Made by a program: the position numbers and the translations under genes
The notes under the pieces: generated by a model
The model's database searches: none
What the model saw: the letters and a program-made list of their open reading frames with translations, nothing else
Told to the model about the DNA's origin: nothing
In this document: one piece after another, positions 1 through 8,914 of the stretch
Layout: each line of letters starts with the position of its first letter
Position numbering within the stretch: the stretch's first letter is position 1
Origin: Runella limosa DSM 17973
GTDB lineage: Bacteria > Bacteroidota > Bacteroidia > Cytophagales > Spirosomataceae
Assembly: GCF_000482465.1 (NCBI RefSeq)
Contig: NZ_KI519420.1
Span: forward strand, 884,343-948,342
Direction: 5' to 3'
Length of the DNA: 64,000 nucleotides

Positions 1-2
1 AG

Positions 3-1634
3 CTTAATTTTTTCCTCAATTATGGTATCGCCTACCGTGTGCCCATTTCGGCAGGGCGGTTGTACCAAGAAGTCTATGGCAAAGACACGACTGCTATTTT
101 GCAACAAAACACCAGTGGTAACGTAAAAACCATCGCCAATACCATTCGTGGGGGATTAGATTACTTTTTCAACGAAAAGAATATTCTGACGGCGTCGTAT
201 CAGTTTCGTCGTACGGACGTGTTGCGGATTACCGATAATACGTACAAAGATTACATCAATTCGTTGTCGAACTTGCGCACCATCACCGACCGCCAACAAC
301 GTGAAACCGAAGCCGAGCCGTATTCGGAGTATTCGGTGACGTACAAAAAAACGTATAATCGTAAAAATCAGGAACTTATCGCGGATGTGCGTTATTTGAC
401 GTATTGGGAGCGCTCCGACCAAACTTATACCCAAAACAGCAGATTTGCCGACGGAACGCCCAATACCAAAGGCTCATTGCTTCAAAAATCGCTGAACGAT
501 GAGTACGAAAATCAACTCATTGCGACCTTGGACTACGTGCAACCCATCGGGAAAGATGGCAAATTTGAAACAGGGATTCGTTCTAGTTTTCGCGATATGG
601 TCAACGACTACATCGTGACCCAACAAAACGCCCAAGGCGGATTTGATGCCTTGCCAGGCTTGGACAACTACTTTATTTACAAAGAAAACATCCACGGGGT
701 TTACGGGATTTTGGGAAATAAAACCAAGAAGTTTAGCTACCAAGCGGGTTTGCGGGCCGAGATTACGGACGTTACCACCATTCTGCGCGAGACGAATCAA
801 ACCAATCCTCGTAAGTACAGCAATTTGTTCCCAAGTGCGCATTTTACCTATAACCTCAACCAAGACAATGCGTTTCAGGTGAGTTATAGCCGCCGCGTGC
901 GCCGACCAACCTACAACGATTTGAGCCCGTACGTGACGCTATCGGACCAACGTAACTTTTTCTCAGGAAACCCCGATTTGAACCCAGAGTTTACTAATTC
1001 GTTTGATTTAGGACATATCTATTACTTTGAAAAAGGGTCGTTTACGTCGTCGGTCTATTACCGTCATACCAACGGGAAAGTACTTCGGATTCGTCGGGTG
1101 GATGCGCAAGGCATTTCAAACACTCGTCCCGAAAACTTGGCCACGGAAGATGCCTACGGAGCAGAGTTTACGAGCAACTACACGCCGTTTAAGTGGTGGA
1201 AATTAGACCTGAACTTTAACTTCTTCCGCGCCATTACCAACGGTCAAAACCTAGATGCAACCTTCAAAGCGGATACTTACAGCTGGTTTGCCCGCCAGAC
1301 CTCTCGTTTCAATTTAAGCAAAGGAACTGACTTACAAATCCGTGCTAATTACGAAGCGCCTCAGCAACTTCCGCAGGGCAGCCGCAAGTCGCGCACGTTT
1401 GTGGACTTGGCCTTTAGCAAGGAGATTTTGAAAGGTAAAGGTACGCTTACTTTTAACGTCATTGACGTGTTTAACTCGCGCTACATGCGTACGATTACCG
1501 AAGGGCTTAACTTCTATTCGGAGGGAACGTTTGGGATGCGCGCTCGCCAAATCAACCTGACCGTCATGTACCGCCTCAACCAAGCCGCAGGTGCTAAAAA
1601 ACAAAAAAGCTTGATTAGCGGCGAGGAAGGCTAA
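3..1634 (+). CDS. TonB-dependent receptor-like outer membrane beta-barrel protein (3' part)
   Basis: The reading frame is open from the first bases of the window, so the start and any signal peptide and plug domain lie upstream; only the C-terminal ~540 residues are here. The sequence is a run of alternating aromatic and polar strands with Tyr/Arg/Asn-rich turns (for example YSRRVRRPTYNDLSPY and NPDLNPEFTNSFDLG), which is the hallmark of the OMP_b-brl_3 group of TonB-dependent-receptor-type barrels common in Bacteroidota. The usual terminal aromatic strand (INLTVMYRL) is followed by a short Lys/Gly-rich tail. Such proteins sit in the outer membrane; the substrate cannot be read from the barrel alone. 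No SusD-like partner follows. Confidence 0.85.
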   Translation, partial: LNFFLNYGIAYRVPISAGRLYQEVYGKDTTAILQQNTSGNVKTIANTIRGGLDYFFNEKNILTASYQFRRTDVLRITDNTYKDYINSLSNLRTITDRQQRETEAEPYSEYSVTYKKTYNRKNQELIADVRYLTYWERSDQTYTQNSRFADGTPNTKGSLLQKSLNDEYENQLIATLDYVQPIGKDGKFETGIRSSFRDMVNDYIVTQQNAQGGFDALPGLDNYFIYKENIHGVYGILGNKTKKFSYQAGLRAEITDVTTILRETNQTNPRKYSNLFPSAHFTYNLNQDNAFQVSYSRRVRRPTYNDLSPYVTLSDQRNFFSGNPDLNPEFTNSFDLGHIYYFEKGSFTSSVYYRHTNGKVLRIRRVDAQGISNTRPENLATEDAYGAEFTSNYTPFKWWKLDLNFNFFRAITNGQNLDATFKADTYSWFARQTSRFNLSKGTDLQIRANYEAPQQLPQGSRKSRTFVDLAFSKEILKGKGTLTFNVIDVFNSRYMRTITEGLNFYSEGTFGMRARQINLTVMYRLNQAAGAKKQKSLISGEEG

Positions 1635-1765
1635 AGGAAGATGAAATAGCAGGCATGATGCTGATTGCTACACAAACGCGGATTTTTAATGATAAAATAC
1701 GCGTTGAAACATCTACGTTCTGATATTTTCGCCGAGTTCTTTATCGTTTCGTTTCATATTTATAG

Positions 1766-1858
1766 GAGCGTTTTATACAAAAAGTGATTGAACGTAAGCA
1801 TATAAAACTACTTATTTATGATCCTTTAAACGATAAAATTGTTTTATGGAAAAGTTGA
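1766..1858 (+). pseudogene. Remnant of a XisH-family gene (C-terminal fragment)
   Basis: A 30-codon open stretch before TGA 1856-1858 encodes ERFIQKVIERKHIKLL followed by IYDPLNDKIVLW, which resembles the conserved end of XisH proteins (a Phe-rich helix, then LLVYDP..IVQW). In frame it is preceded by a TAG at 1763-1765, and I cannot find the N-terminal three quarters of a XisH protein between 1635 and 1765. The fragment's stop overlaps the start of the xisI-family gene, as in intact xisH-xisI pairs. Best explanation: xisH has decayed or been deleted while xisI survives. The homology call rests on memory of the family, not on a search. Confidence 0.55.
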
Positions 1859-2184
1859 AAAAATACCAAAAGATACTTTCAGCATTGGTAGAAGAGCTTG
1901 CCAATGTTCGCTTTTCTGTACAGCCTTTTCTTGAAAATCAGGCAATTACCGATACCATTCATAACCATTTTCAAGTCGTGACACTTGGCTGGGAAAATGA
2001 AAAATTCGTCTTTGATACCGTATTGCATTTTGATATCAAAGACGATAAAATTTGGATTCAACAAAATTGGACAGATCTTTTGATAGATGAAGAACTAATC
2101 AGAAAAGGGGTACAAAAAGAAGACATAGTTCTAGGCTTTCTTCCTCCTTATGCCCGAGAGTATCGTCAATTTGTTTCTGTCTAA
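1846..2184 (+). CDS. XisI-family protein (fdxN element excision controlling factor-like)
   Basis: This 112-residue protein has the full XisI signature: an N-terminal helix (MEKLKKYQKILSALVEELA), a central strand pair around GWENEKFVFDTVLHFDIKDDKIWIQQNWT, and the C-terminal block VQKEDIVLGFLPPYAREY. XisI was named from cyanobacterial fdxN-element excision, where XisF, XisH and XisI act together; in most genomes XisH-XisI pairs occur without that element and their role is unknown. The ATG overlaps the last codons of the decayed xisH fragment. It converges on the histidine kinase gene with 3 bp between stops and no visible terminator. Family call is firm, function is not. Confidence 0.85.
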   Translation: MEKLKKYQKILSALVEELANVRFSVQPFLENQAITDTIHNHFQVVTLGWENEKFVFDTVLHFDIKDDKIWIQQNWTDLLIDEELIRKGVQKEDIVLGFLPPYAREYRQFVSV

Positions 2185-2187
2185 AAA

Positions 2188-3789
2188 TTACGCCAAAAAA
2201 GAAAAAAGACCTGCGACGCGTGATGCCTTTTTTGTACGTATTTTTTTGGAATTAATGGCAATCTCTAAGCTGACCGAAAATTCCTTTTCCGTTTGATGAA
2301 TCAGTAAATGATGGCGATTGGGGTAAAGAAGCTCCAAGCGTTTGCGAACGTTGACCAATCCGATGCCAGAGGAATATTTTTCAGGGTCTTGGTCGTTGCG
2401 GGGGTGTAGGCTGTTATTGACCGTAAAGTGGAGCTTTTCGGTGTCGCAGTACAGCTTGACAAAAATCCACGAATGGTTTCGCAAACTTACGCCGTGTTTG
2501 AAGGCATTTTCCACGAAAGGAATGAGCATCATAGGAGCCACCGAGCGCAAACACAGCGAGTCATCAAGCTCAATTTTTAACTCAAATTTGTCGGATTCGC
2601 TGATGCGAAGACGTTGTAAATCAACGTAATTGCGCAGGTACTGTACCTCTTGACGAATGTCGATTTGGTCTTGGTTGTTTTCGTGCATCATAAACCGCAT
2701 CATGTCCGACAGTTGCTGTATTCCCTGCGACGTGCGTTCGGCATTTTCTTCGATAGACGTGGCGTAAAGGGTATTCATGGCGTTAAACAAAAAGTGTGGG
2801 TTGATTTGCGCCCGTAACGCCGACAACTCCGCTTGGTTACGATTGAGGCTGGTTTCCAATGGTTTCACCATCACCTGCCGCATAATGGTGACCACAATCG
2901 CCCCTATCCAAGCAATAAGACTTAGCAGGAAAACCTCATCTACTTCCACAGGCCATACCATGTAGGGGTCGTAGATGTGGAATAAAGAATAGACAAGATT
3001 TCCAATGAAACTCGCCACCAAACTGGCTCCGTACAAGATAATGGCTTTTTGCAAAGCTGCCCGACTTTCGGGGTAGCGGTAAAAGCGAAAACCTCTCCAG
3101 CGCAGAAAATGATGGTGGTATAAATAAGCGTGTAGGTAGGAGCCAATGACCCAAATAAAGCCTGGGATAAGAAACAAATCTTTGGTCAGAATCTGAAAAC
3201 TTGAAAAAGCGACAAAACCAGCCAAGGCGAGGACGCTTCCATCGCGAATAATTCGATGGGTGAGTGCGTTTTCTTCATCAGGCTGGTGTTGTAACACCCA
3301 CTGGTACAGCTGTGAAAGAGTGACGTAAATGGATGTAGAAATAAAAAGCCCGCTCGAAATCATGGCCACGTTGCGCAGACGAAACAGGTTGTAGAGTTTA
3401 GCTCCGATGATGTTGTAGTTTTTGTCGTGACGAAACTCCAATTCATCGTGCAGAAATAAGTAACTCCAAACCCCTGCCAACAGTACAATGCCTGCGGCAG
3501 TAAATGCCAAGAGCGCTTTAAGTTGCTCATCCCGTTGCCATAGTCTGACGACGTACTGAGACTGGATAAACCAACAACTCCAAACCCCTATGCCAAGGTT
3601 TAAAAAAGGCAAAAAGCCGTTGAGCCACCAGTTATAATTCAGAAAAATGCGACGTTCTTCGTCAGCATTGATAACGCGCAATACGTTGATATACTGGCTG
3701 TAATCGGTAGAAACAGCAATGAGTAAATAAATAGCCGTTAAAAGGCTGAGTCCCCAAAGTTCTAAAGTGCGAAAACGTTCGATGGTCAT
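2188..3789 (-). CDS. LytS/YehU-type sensor histidine kinase
   Basis: The 533-residue protein has about eight hydrophobic segments in residues 8-305, then the His_kinase motif AQINPHFLFNAMNTL with phospho-acceptor His332, an N-box (PFVENAFKHG) and a G-box (GIGLVNVRKRL) of a HATPase_c domain. This is the 5TM-LytS-like/YehU class, which normally phosphorylates a LytTR-type response regulator. No such regulator is adjacent; upstream by 38 bp on the same strand is an S41 peptidase gene, so the two may be co-transcribed. The membrane half probably senses a ligand directly. The start ATG at 3789 is the only good one. The last ~25 residues are basic and then hydrophobic, beyond the kinase fold. Confidence 0.9.
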   Translation of the reverse strand: MTIERFRTLELWGLSLLTAIYLLIAVSTDYSQYINVLRVINADEERRIFLNYNWWLNGFLPFLNLGIGVWSCWFIQSQYVVRLWQRDEQLKALLAFTAAGIVLLAGVWSYLFLHDELEFRHDKNYNIIGAKLYNLFRLRNVAMISSGLFISTSIYVTLSQLYQWVLQHQPDEENALTHRIIRDGSVLALAGFVAFSSFQILTKDLFLIPGFIWVIGSYLHAYLYHHHFLRWRGFRFYRYPESRAALQKAIILYGASLVASFIGNLVYSLFHIYDPYMVWPVEVDEVFLLSLIAWIGAIVVTIMRQVMVKPLETSLNRNQAELSALRAQINPHFLFNAMNTLYATSIEENAERTSQGIQQLSDMMRFMMHENNQDQIDIRQEVQYLRNYVDLQRLRISESDKFELKIELDDSLCLRSVAPMMLIPFVENAFKHGVSLRNHSWIFVKLYCDTEKLHFTVNNSLHPRNDQDPEKYSSGIGLVNVRKRLELLYPNRHHLLIHQTEKEFSVSLEIAINSKKIRTKKASRVAGLFSFLA

Positions 3790-3827
3790 AGCGGTGATTG
3801 GTTAAGAAAAAAATGGCTGTTAATTGG

Positions 3828-5144
3828 TTACGGTTTTTTGTCTATTTTTTCGGCCCACCCATCACTCCAGCTTAGATTGATGGATTGGAATTGCCCTCCC
3901 GACTCATTCATAAATTCTACTTGATAATCTTCGCCTATTTGAAATAATGTTAGCGAAATGGGAGTCATTTGAAAGGGTGTTTTATCCTTTTGATTTACGT
4001 CCCTAAAGTAGAGATTGCTACCTTGTTTTGTGATTTCAAATTCGGCAAAACGCCCCGTAAACCTTGCAAGTTTGGCACTATCAAGAACAATAGTCGCAAT
4101 CTTGGATTGATTGTAGTTGATAAGCCATTGTATCTTGCTTTTCTCATTTTCGTTGGCATTTTTTAATTTGTTCTCCAACAGTTTGTTCTGGGCAAAAAGT
4201 AACGCATTCTTAGCCTCTGTACGTACCTCAGGAATGACCCCTGTGCCTTCCCAATCAGTATGCGTTTTTTCATTCTCACTTCGCAAATAAGGGATAAACC
4301 CTACCAAACCATTCCCTAAACTAAAACTTCGGGTTAGATGAGCCCCGCCACTTGTAGGCTCTCCTACCACAACGGCATTGTGCTGGTTTTGTAAGACGTA
4401 AGCGAAGCCTTCTGCGGCAGAAAACGTGTTTTTACTTGTTAGGACGTAAACAGGTATATCAAGAAAAAAATCCGCAGGTTCAATAATGTTTTCTGTCCAA
4501 GTGTTTGTTAGGCGATTGAAATTTCTGCCTGTTTTTGTTTTTTCCTTAAAAAAATACCCCAACAAATTGTTCGATTTTCCACTTCCTCCACGATTATTAC
4601 GCAAATCAATAATTAAAGCATCGGTATGAGAAAGAAACTGGATTGCACTTCTAATGGTCTTTTGGGCTTCTTCGCTTGGTAAAGCAAAGTTTGTAAATTC
4701 GATATAGCCAATGTTTGAAGGTAAAATTTCAAGTTTTTTAAAGAAAAAATTGTGCGATTTTTCTTTAGAAATGTCTAGTTCGGTTATTTCTTTTTTGCCC
4801 TTTTGTGAATTGTTAAAACGGATAATATCCTGCTCCAATTTTATGTTGTACTCAATGCGTAAATGCTTGTCATTTTGGATAGAATGGATGTCTTCGGTAA
4901 GGTTATCCGCCAAATCTTTAAGAGAAGTGAGTTGACTATATTTCCCTAATTTATGTTGGCTGGTTAGAAAATTGGTAATCAGTAACGCCTTGTCAGGGTA
5001 AACGTACTTATCTTGGATAGCCGTACTGATACTTTGAAGGGATTTCAGAAGGACTAAGCTGTCGAGTTGCTTCCCTTTTTCTTGGGCAAATAAGCTTTTT
5101 CCAAGTATCGGTAGAATTAATAAAGTCAAGATTTGGCGGTTCAT
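3828..5144 (-). CDS. S41 family peptidase (C-terminal processing peptidase-like)
   Basis: A signal peptide (residues 1-20, ending SLFAQ) precedes an S41 N-terminal helical region with DKHLRIEY near residue 92, then the S41 core: a strand-turn LRNNRGGSG (181-189), the serine motif KNTFSAAEGFAY with probable nucleophile Ser242, and GEPTSGGAH at 261-269. The block WEGTGVIPEV near 298 is typical of the tricorn/IRBP-like S41 enzymes of Bacteroidota. No PDZ domain is evident. It is expected to be periplasmic or surface exposed; substrate unknown. It has its own well-formed promoter (5239-5272) and is followed by the sensor kinase gene. The C-terminal ~90 residues look like a beta-rich extension. 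Confidence 0.88.
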   Translation of the reverse strand: MNRQILTLLILPILGKSLFAQEKGKQLDSLVLLKSLQSISTAIQDKYVYPDKALLITNFLTSQHKLGKYSQLTSLKDLADNLTEDIHSIQNDKHLRIEYNIKLEQDIIRFNNSQKGKKEITELDISKEKSHNFFFKKLEILPSNIGYIEFTNFALPSEEAQKTIRSAIQFLSHTDALIIDLRNNRGGSGKSNNLLGYFFKEKTKTGRNFNRLTNTWTENIIEPADFFLDIPVYVLTSKNTFSAAEGFAYVLQNQHNAVVVGEPTSGGAHLTRSFSLGNGLVGFIPYLRSENEKTHTDWEGTGVIPEVRTEAKNALLFAQNKLLENKLKNANENEKSKIQWLINYNQSKIATIVLDSAKLARFTGRFAEFEITKQGSNLYFRDVNQKDKTPFQMTPISLTLFQIGEDYQVEFMNESGGQFQSINLSWSDGWAEKIDKKP

Positions 5145-5238
5145 TTGACGGGTATTGGTTTACTTTGCTTGATACGCCATAAAAAAGCTAATTGTAGAAT
5201 TGAGTCTTGATTTCATGGCAATTATTGGTTAGACAGCT

Positions 5239-5272
5239 CAAAAGTAGAACCAGTAAGCACGTCGGTGCAAAA
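5239..5272 (-). promoter_or_regulatory. Bacteroidota-type promoter for the S41 peptidase gene
   Basis: Read on the minus strand, TTTTG is followed after 21 bp by TACTTTTG, matching the -33/-7 consensus (TTTG ... TAnnTTTG). It lies 95 bp upstream of the ATG at 5144. Confidence 0.65.
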
Positions 5273-5397
5273 TCTGTGACGAATCCTGTCAAATTTGGGG
5301 CAGAAAGGGGGAAAATCAAACCTATATTTACTTTATCACGTAAACTTCCAACGAAAGAGCCTTCTAAAACGTCCTCTAAAAAAAGAGACGAAACCCG

Positions 5398-5826
5398 ATG
5401 AAATCATTTATTTTTTTGCTGTTGATTGTTGCTTTAGGAAGCTGTAAGCCGAAAGCTGTTGTTCCCGAAACCATCGCACCATTGGTAGGAAAGTGGCGTT
5501 TGGATGCGTATGAAACGACCGTAAACGGGAAAAAAGAATGGACGTTGACCAGTATCAACGCCTCGACGGCGAACTATATTCAGATTCGAGAAGATGGTGT
5601 GCTACTGACAGGCAATGGTCAGGAGCTCTGCTGTGCTCCTTCGTCGTTGACAATCAATGGCAAACGTTTTGAAATTATCCCCAAAAGTGCGATTCCCGAC
5701 AACCCCATGTGTGCGCTGGTAGATTGTATTGGTTGTGCTACGTGGGATATTGAATGGACGGCAGATACGTTTGTTTTAAGCCTGTGTATTAATTCCAGTC
5801 GAAGTAGGTACGTGCGAGAGAATTAG
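5398..5826 (+). CDS. Small lipocalin-like lipoprotein, function unknown
   Basis: The 142-residue product starts with a lipoprotein signal (hydrophobic FLLLIVALGSC, lipobox LGSC), so it should be anchored in a membrane. After the signal, the pattern LVGKWRLDAYE followed by repeated short beta strands resembles the lipocalin-like domain found in many Bacteroidota lipoproteins. It is Cys-rich for its size (two CC/CxxC-like clusters: LCCAPSS and CALVDCIGCATW), which may form disulfides. It is monocistronic, divergent from the S41 gene, and its stop is 1 bp from the stop of the converging TIM-barrel gene. Upstream 5145-5397 holds the divergent promoters and no other gene I can support. I do not recognise a specific family. 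Confidence 0.75.
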   Translation: MKSFIFLLLIVALGSCKPKAVVPETIAPLVGKWRLDAYETTVNGKKEWTLTSINASTANYIQIREDGVLLTGNGQELCCAPSSLTINGKRFEIIPKSAIPDNPMCALVDCIGCATWDIEWTADTFVLSLCINSSRSRYVREN

Positions 5827-5827
5827 T

Positions 5828-6745
5828 CTAGGCCAATGGAATACCTGTTTCTTGGGCTATTTTCATGATAAACAACCGCGCTTCGTCGTATTCCTCAGGA
5901 GTACGTAAATGTTCCAATAGGAGCGGAACGCGTTGCGGAAGCGCGGTTACGTTGCGCAGGTAAGTTACGTAATCCATTCCACCCCGCCCTGGCATGGTTT
6001 CTGCGAAATGTACATCTTTTCCCACCACGTCTTTTGCGTGGCAAGACACAATCCATCGCCCGAGTTTATGGAATGTATCGTTGATGAGTTGGGTATTTTG
6101 GTAAAAACGCTCGGGGGAATTGATGATATTGGCAATGTCGATGTGGGCAGCAAACGCGGGGCGGTCGATGGCTTTAATGAATTTTAAGCACGAATCAGCG
6201 TCGTTGGGTAAGCTCCAACCCATCATTTCTAAGGCAAATTTGGCTTTTTTAGGCTTGACCGCGTCGATTACCTTACGACAATTCTCGATGGTTGCGTCAA
6301 CGTATTCTTTGGTGAGGTTACGGGCGTCGGGTCCATCCCACTGTTTGGGATTGTACGAGCCCGCGATGTTGATGCAGGTCAACGCCCCAATTTCTTCGGC
6401 CAACGCAAGACGCTCAATGACGTAATCCATGTTTTTCTTACGTTTTTCGCTATCGGCGTCGAGCATATTTACCCATGCCCCAACTTCGGCAATCAGGACA
6501 TTTTGTTCAGCAAACGCTTTTCGCAGTGCTGTGATTCTAACAGTATCTTTCAGTTCTACCTTGGGTACGTAAGCCGCACTGTAGCCCAAACGCCGATGTT
6601 CTTTCGCTAACTCGACGGGGTCTTCGCTTTTTAAAAAGATAGGCCCGCCAAGGTACAGTGTTTGTGTACTTTTTCGAAACGAAGCAAGAGGTTTCATGAG
6701 TGCGAAACCACCCGCAGACTGCAAAAAACGACGGCGTGAAAGCAT
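5828..6745 (-). CDS. Sugar phosphate isomerase/epimerase family (xylose isomerase-like TIM barrel), Tat-exported
   Basis: The N-terminus MLSRRRFLQSAGGF is a twin-arginine signal, so the 305-residue enzyme is probably folded in the cytoplasm and exported. The rest is an AP-endonuclease-2/xylose-isomerase-like TIM barrel: ALEMMGWSLPNDADSC, HIDIANIINSPER and VSCHAKDV carry the Glu, Asp/His and His residues that bind the divalent metal in this family, and LLLEHLRTPEEYDEA gives the last Glu. Related proteins act on sugars such as keto-sugars and inositols; the substrate here is not predictable. It stands alone on the minus strand behind the purF-like gene's terminator. Confidence 0.82.
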   Translation of the reverse strand: MLSRRRFLQSAGGFALMKPLASFRKSTQTLYLGGPIFLKSEDPVELAKEHRRLGYSAAYVPKVELKDTVRITALRKAFAEQNVLIAEVGAWVNMLDADSEKRKKNMDYVIERLALAEEIGALTCINIAGSYNPKQWDGPDARNLTKEYVDATIENCRKVIDAVKPKKAKFALEMMGWSLPNDADSCLKFIKAIDRPAFAAHIDIANIINSPERFYQNTQLINDTFHKLGRWIVSCHAKDVVGKDVHFAETMPGRGGMDYVTYLRNVTALPQRVPLLLEHLRTPEEYDEARLFIMKIAQETGIPLA

Positions 6746-6820
6746 AGGAGTAAACGAAAAATTGGAAAACGGACAATTTTTACAACAAAAGAAGACTTTT
6801 CGGACTTTGAACTACTGCTA

Positions 6821-6855
6821 AAAAAAATCCCCTATTCGCCGAGGCAAATAGGGGA
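6821..6855 (-). terminator. Rho-independent terminator of the amidophosphoribosyltransferase gene
   Basis: On the minus strand a G+C-rich stem (TCCCCTATT pairing with AATAGGGGA, extended inside by GCC/GGC) is followed by a run of seven T. It lies 25 bp after the stop codon at 6880. Confidence 0.85.
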
Positions 6856-6879
6856 GGGTATGGTTATTTCTAAAGTAGG

Positions 6880-8787
6880 TTAGTATGCTCTTACTACCCC
6901 CCGTCCTTCATAGAAGTTAACGTAGGCTTTGTTCACAACGCGGTTTCCGCCTGGAGTTGGGTAATTTCCTGTGAAATACCAGTCCCCACTGTGGTTAGGA
7001 CACGCTTTGTGCAAATTATCAACCGTTTGGAAAATTATCGACAATTCGGCTTTGAGGTCTTTGGGGCGGACAATTTCGGCTACTTTGCGCGAAACCTCTT
7101 CGTCCGTAAACTGGTCGAAAAGTGCTTTGACGTAGTTTTGCTGAGAAGCATTACCTGTTTCAAGGGCCGCAACGCATTGAGCATATACTTCTTCGCGAAG
7201 GTTATCAATGCCGCGTTCTTTGAGTAATTGCAAAGCGGCACGGAAAGCAACAAAATCTTTCACCTTCGACATGTCGATACCGTAGCAGTCGGGGTAGCGG
7301 ATTTGCGGGGCCGACGATACGATGATGATTTTCTTAGGCCCAAGGCGGTCGAGCAAACGCAAAATACTCTTCTCAAGCGTAGTGCCACGAACAATAGAAT
7401 CATCGACAACGACAATCGTATCCACGCCTTTTTTCACCACCTCGTAGGTCATGTCATACACGTGCGACACCATTTCGTCGCGCGCTTCGTCACTCGTAAT
7501 AAAGGTGCGTTGTTTTACGTCTTTTGAGACTAATTTTTCGATACGCGGGCGGAACGAAAGAATTTTGTCTAACTCTTCTGGAGAGAGATTGCCATCGGCA
7601 ACGGCTTTTTTGCGTTGTTTGGCCAAATAATCTTCCAGACCTTCAATAAGCCCAAAGAAAGCGGTTTCGGCCGTATTTGGAATGTAAGAGAAGACCGTAT
7701 TTTCGAGGTCGTAATCTACTTCTTGCAAAATCTGAGGAATCAGAAGCTGACCAAGTTGTTTACGCTCGTGGTAAATACCAGGATCAGAAGCCCTAGAAAA
7801 ATAAATCCGCTCAAAACTACAAGAACGTTTTTCGAGCGGCTTTAAAATTTGGTGCTGATCGTACTCGCCATATTTGTCGATGATGAGCGCATGACCAGGT
7901 TTTATTTCTTGAATATCGGCGTAGTTGGCGTTGAAAGCGGCCTTGATGGCAGGTTTTTCGGAAGCAACTACCACGACCTCGTCGTCGGCATAATAATACG
8001 CAGGGCGGATACCTGATGGGTCACGAACGACAAACGCTTGTCCCGAGCCTGTCATGCCACACATGGCAAAGCCACCGTCGAAATCGCGACATGAGCGGTG
8101 CAATACGCGTACCATGTCCATGTTGTCTTCGATGACATCTGAGAGGTCTGGGTTTTCGTAGATTCCTTTGAAACGGTCAAAAACGCGTTGGTTTTCTTCG
8201 TCCAAAAAGTGCCCAATTTTCTCCATCACCGTCACCGTGTCCACGCGGTCTTTGGGGTGCTGCCCTAGCGAAACAAGCTTGTTAAAGAGCGTATCAACGT
8301 TGGTCATGTTGAAGTTTCCTGCTACCACCAAGTTGCGGCTACGCCAGCTATTTTGACGGAGCATGGGGTGGCAGTTCTCGATTTCGTTAGCCCCGTGGGT
8401 ACCGTAGCGAAGGTGTCCGAGCCAAACCTCACCCGTAAATGCCACGTTTTCTTGCAGCCATTTAGCGTCGTAGCGAAGGTCTTTATCGTCGCCTTTGAGT
8501 TCTTTGAAAGCCTTTTTGAATTTCTTCTGGACTTTCGAAAAAATCTCTGCTACGGGTTGTTGATCGACCGAACGGTAACGGCTAATGTAGCGGTGCCCAG
8601 GTGGAACTTCGATTTTGATGTTGGCCACGCCCGCGCCATCTTGACCGCGGTTGACCTGTTTTTCCATCAAAGTGTGTAATTTGTAAACTGCGTAGAGGGG
8701 TGTGCCGTATTTGTCAATATAATATTGAAACGGCTTCCGGAGGCGAATGAGGGCAATGCCACATTCGTGCTTGATTACGTCGCTCAT
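6880..8787 (-). CDS. Amidophosphoribosyltransferase, long form (PurF-like)
   Basis: The protein combines a class II glutamine amidotransferase domain with a phosphoribosyltransferase domain, the architecture of the first committed enzyme of purine synthesis (PRPP + glutamine to phosphoribosylamine). Cys9 in MSDVIKHECGIA is the expected nucleophile after removal of the first eight residues; NRGQDGAGV and HLRYGTHG are further glutaminase motifs. VVVDDSIVRGTT near residues 457-468 is the PRPP-binding loop. At 635 residues it is ~130 longer than E. coli PurF, with a Lys-rich insertion around residues 85-115. Bacteroidota often carry such a long paralogue besides a standard PurF, so I leave the symbol blank. 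A -7 box lies 35 bp upstream and a terminator follows. Confidence 0.88.
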   Translation of the reverse strand: MSDVIKHECGIALIRLRKPFQYYIDKYGTPLYAVYKLHTLMEKQVNRGQDGAGVANIKIEVPPGHRYISRYRSVDQQPVAEIFSKVQKKFKKAFKELKGDDKDLRYDAKWLQENVAFTGEVWLGHLRYGTHGANEIENCHPMLRQNSWRSRNLVVAGNFNMTNVDTLFNKLVSLGQHPKDRVDTVTVMEKIGHFLDEENQRVFDRFKGIYENPDLSDVIEDNMDMVRVLHRSCRDFDGGFAMCGMTGSGQAFVVRDPSGIRPAYYYADDEVVVVASEKPAIKAAFNANYADIQEIKPGHALIIDKYGEYDQHQILKPLEKRSCSFERIYFSRASDPGIYHERKQLGQLLIPQILQEVDYDLENTVFSYIPNTAETAFFGLIEGLEDYLAKQRKKAVADGNLSPEELDKILSFRPRIEKLVSKDVKQRTFITSDEARDEMVSHVYDMTYEVVKKGVDTIVVVDDSIVRGTTLEKSILRLLDRLGPKKIIIVSSAPQIRYPDCYGIDMSKVKDFVAFRAALQLLKERGIDNLREEVYAQCVAALETGNASQQNYVKALFDQFTDEEVSRKVAEIVRPKDLKAELSIIFQTVDNLHKACPNHSGDWYFTGNYPTPGGNRVVNKAYVNFYEGRGVVRAY

Positions 8788-8821
8788 CAGAGAGTATGAA
8801 GTGTGTGACGGATTGTTAACA

Positions 8822-8829
8822 CAAAGTTA
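8822..8829 (-). promoter_or_regulatory. Probable -7 element for the PurF-like gene
   Basis: TAACTTTG on the minus strand matches TAnnTTTG, 35 bp upstream of the ATG. The -33 element is poor. Confidence 0.45.
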
Positions 8830-8914
8830 AGAAATCAGATTCCAAAACCTTGTGTTAAATTACAAGAAAGTTGAAAAATATAAAAAGGTAACTGATTAAT
8901 ACAAAAACAACGGC

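Noticed and set aside
5207-5401. 64-codon frame before the small lipoprotein gene
   Set aside because: Lies in the promoter region, is Lys/Ser-rich without pattern, and overlaps the lipoprotein start.
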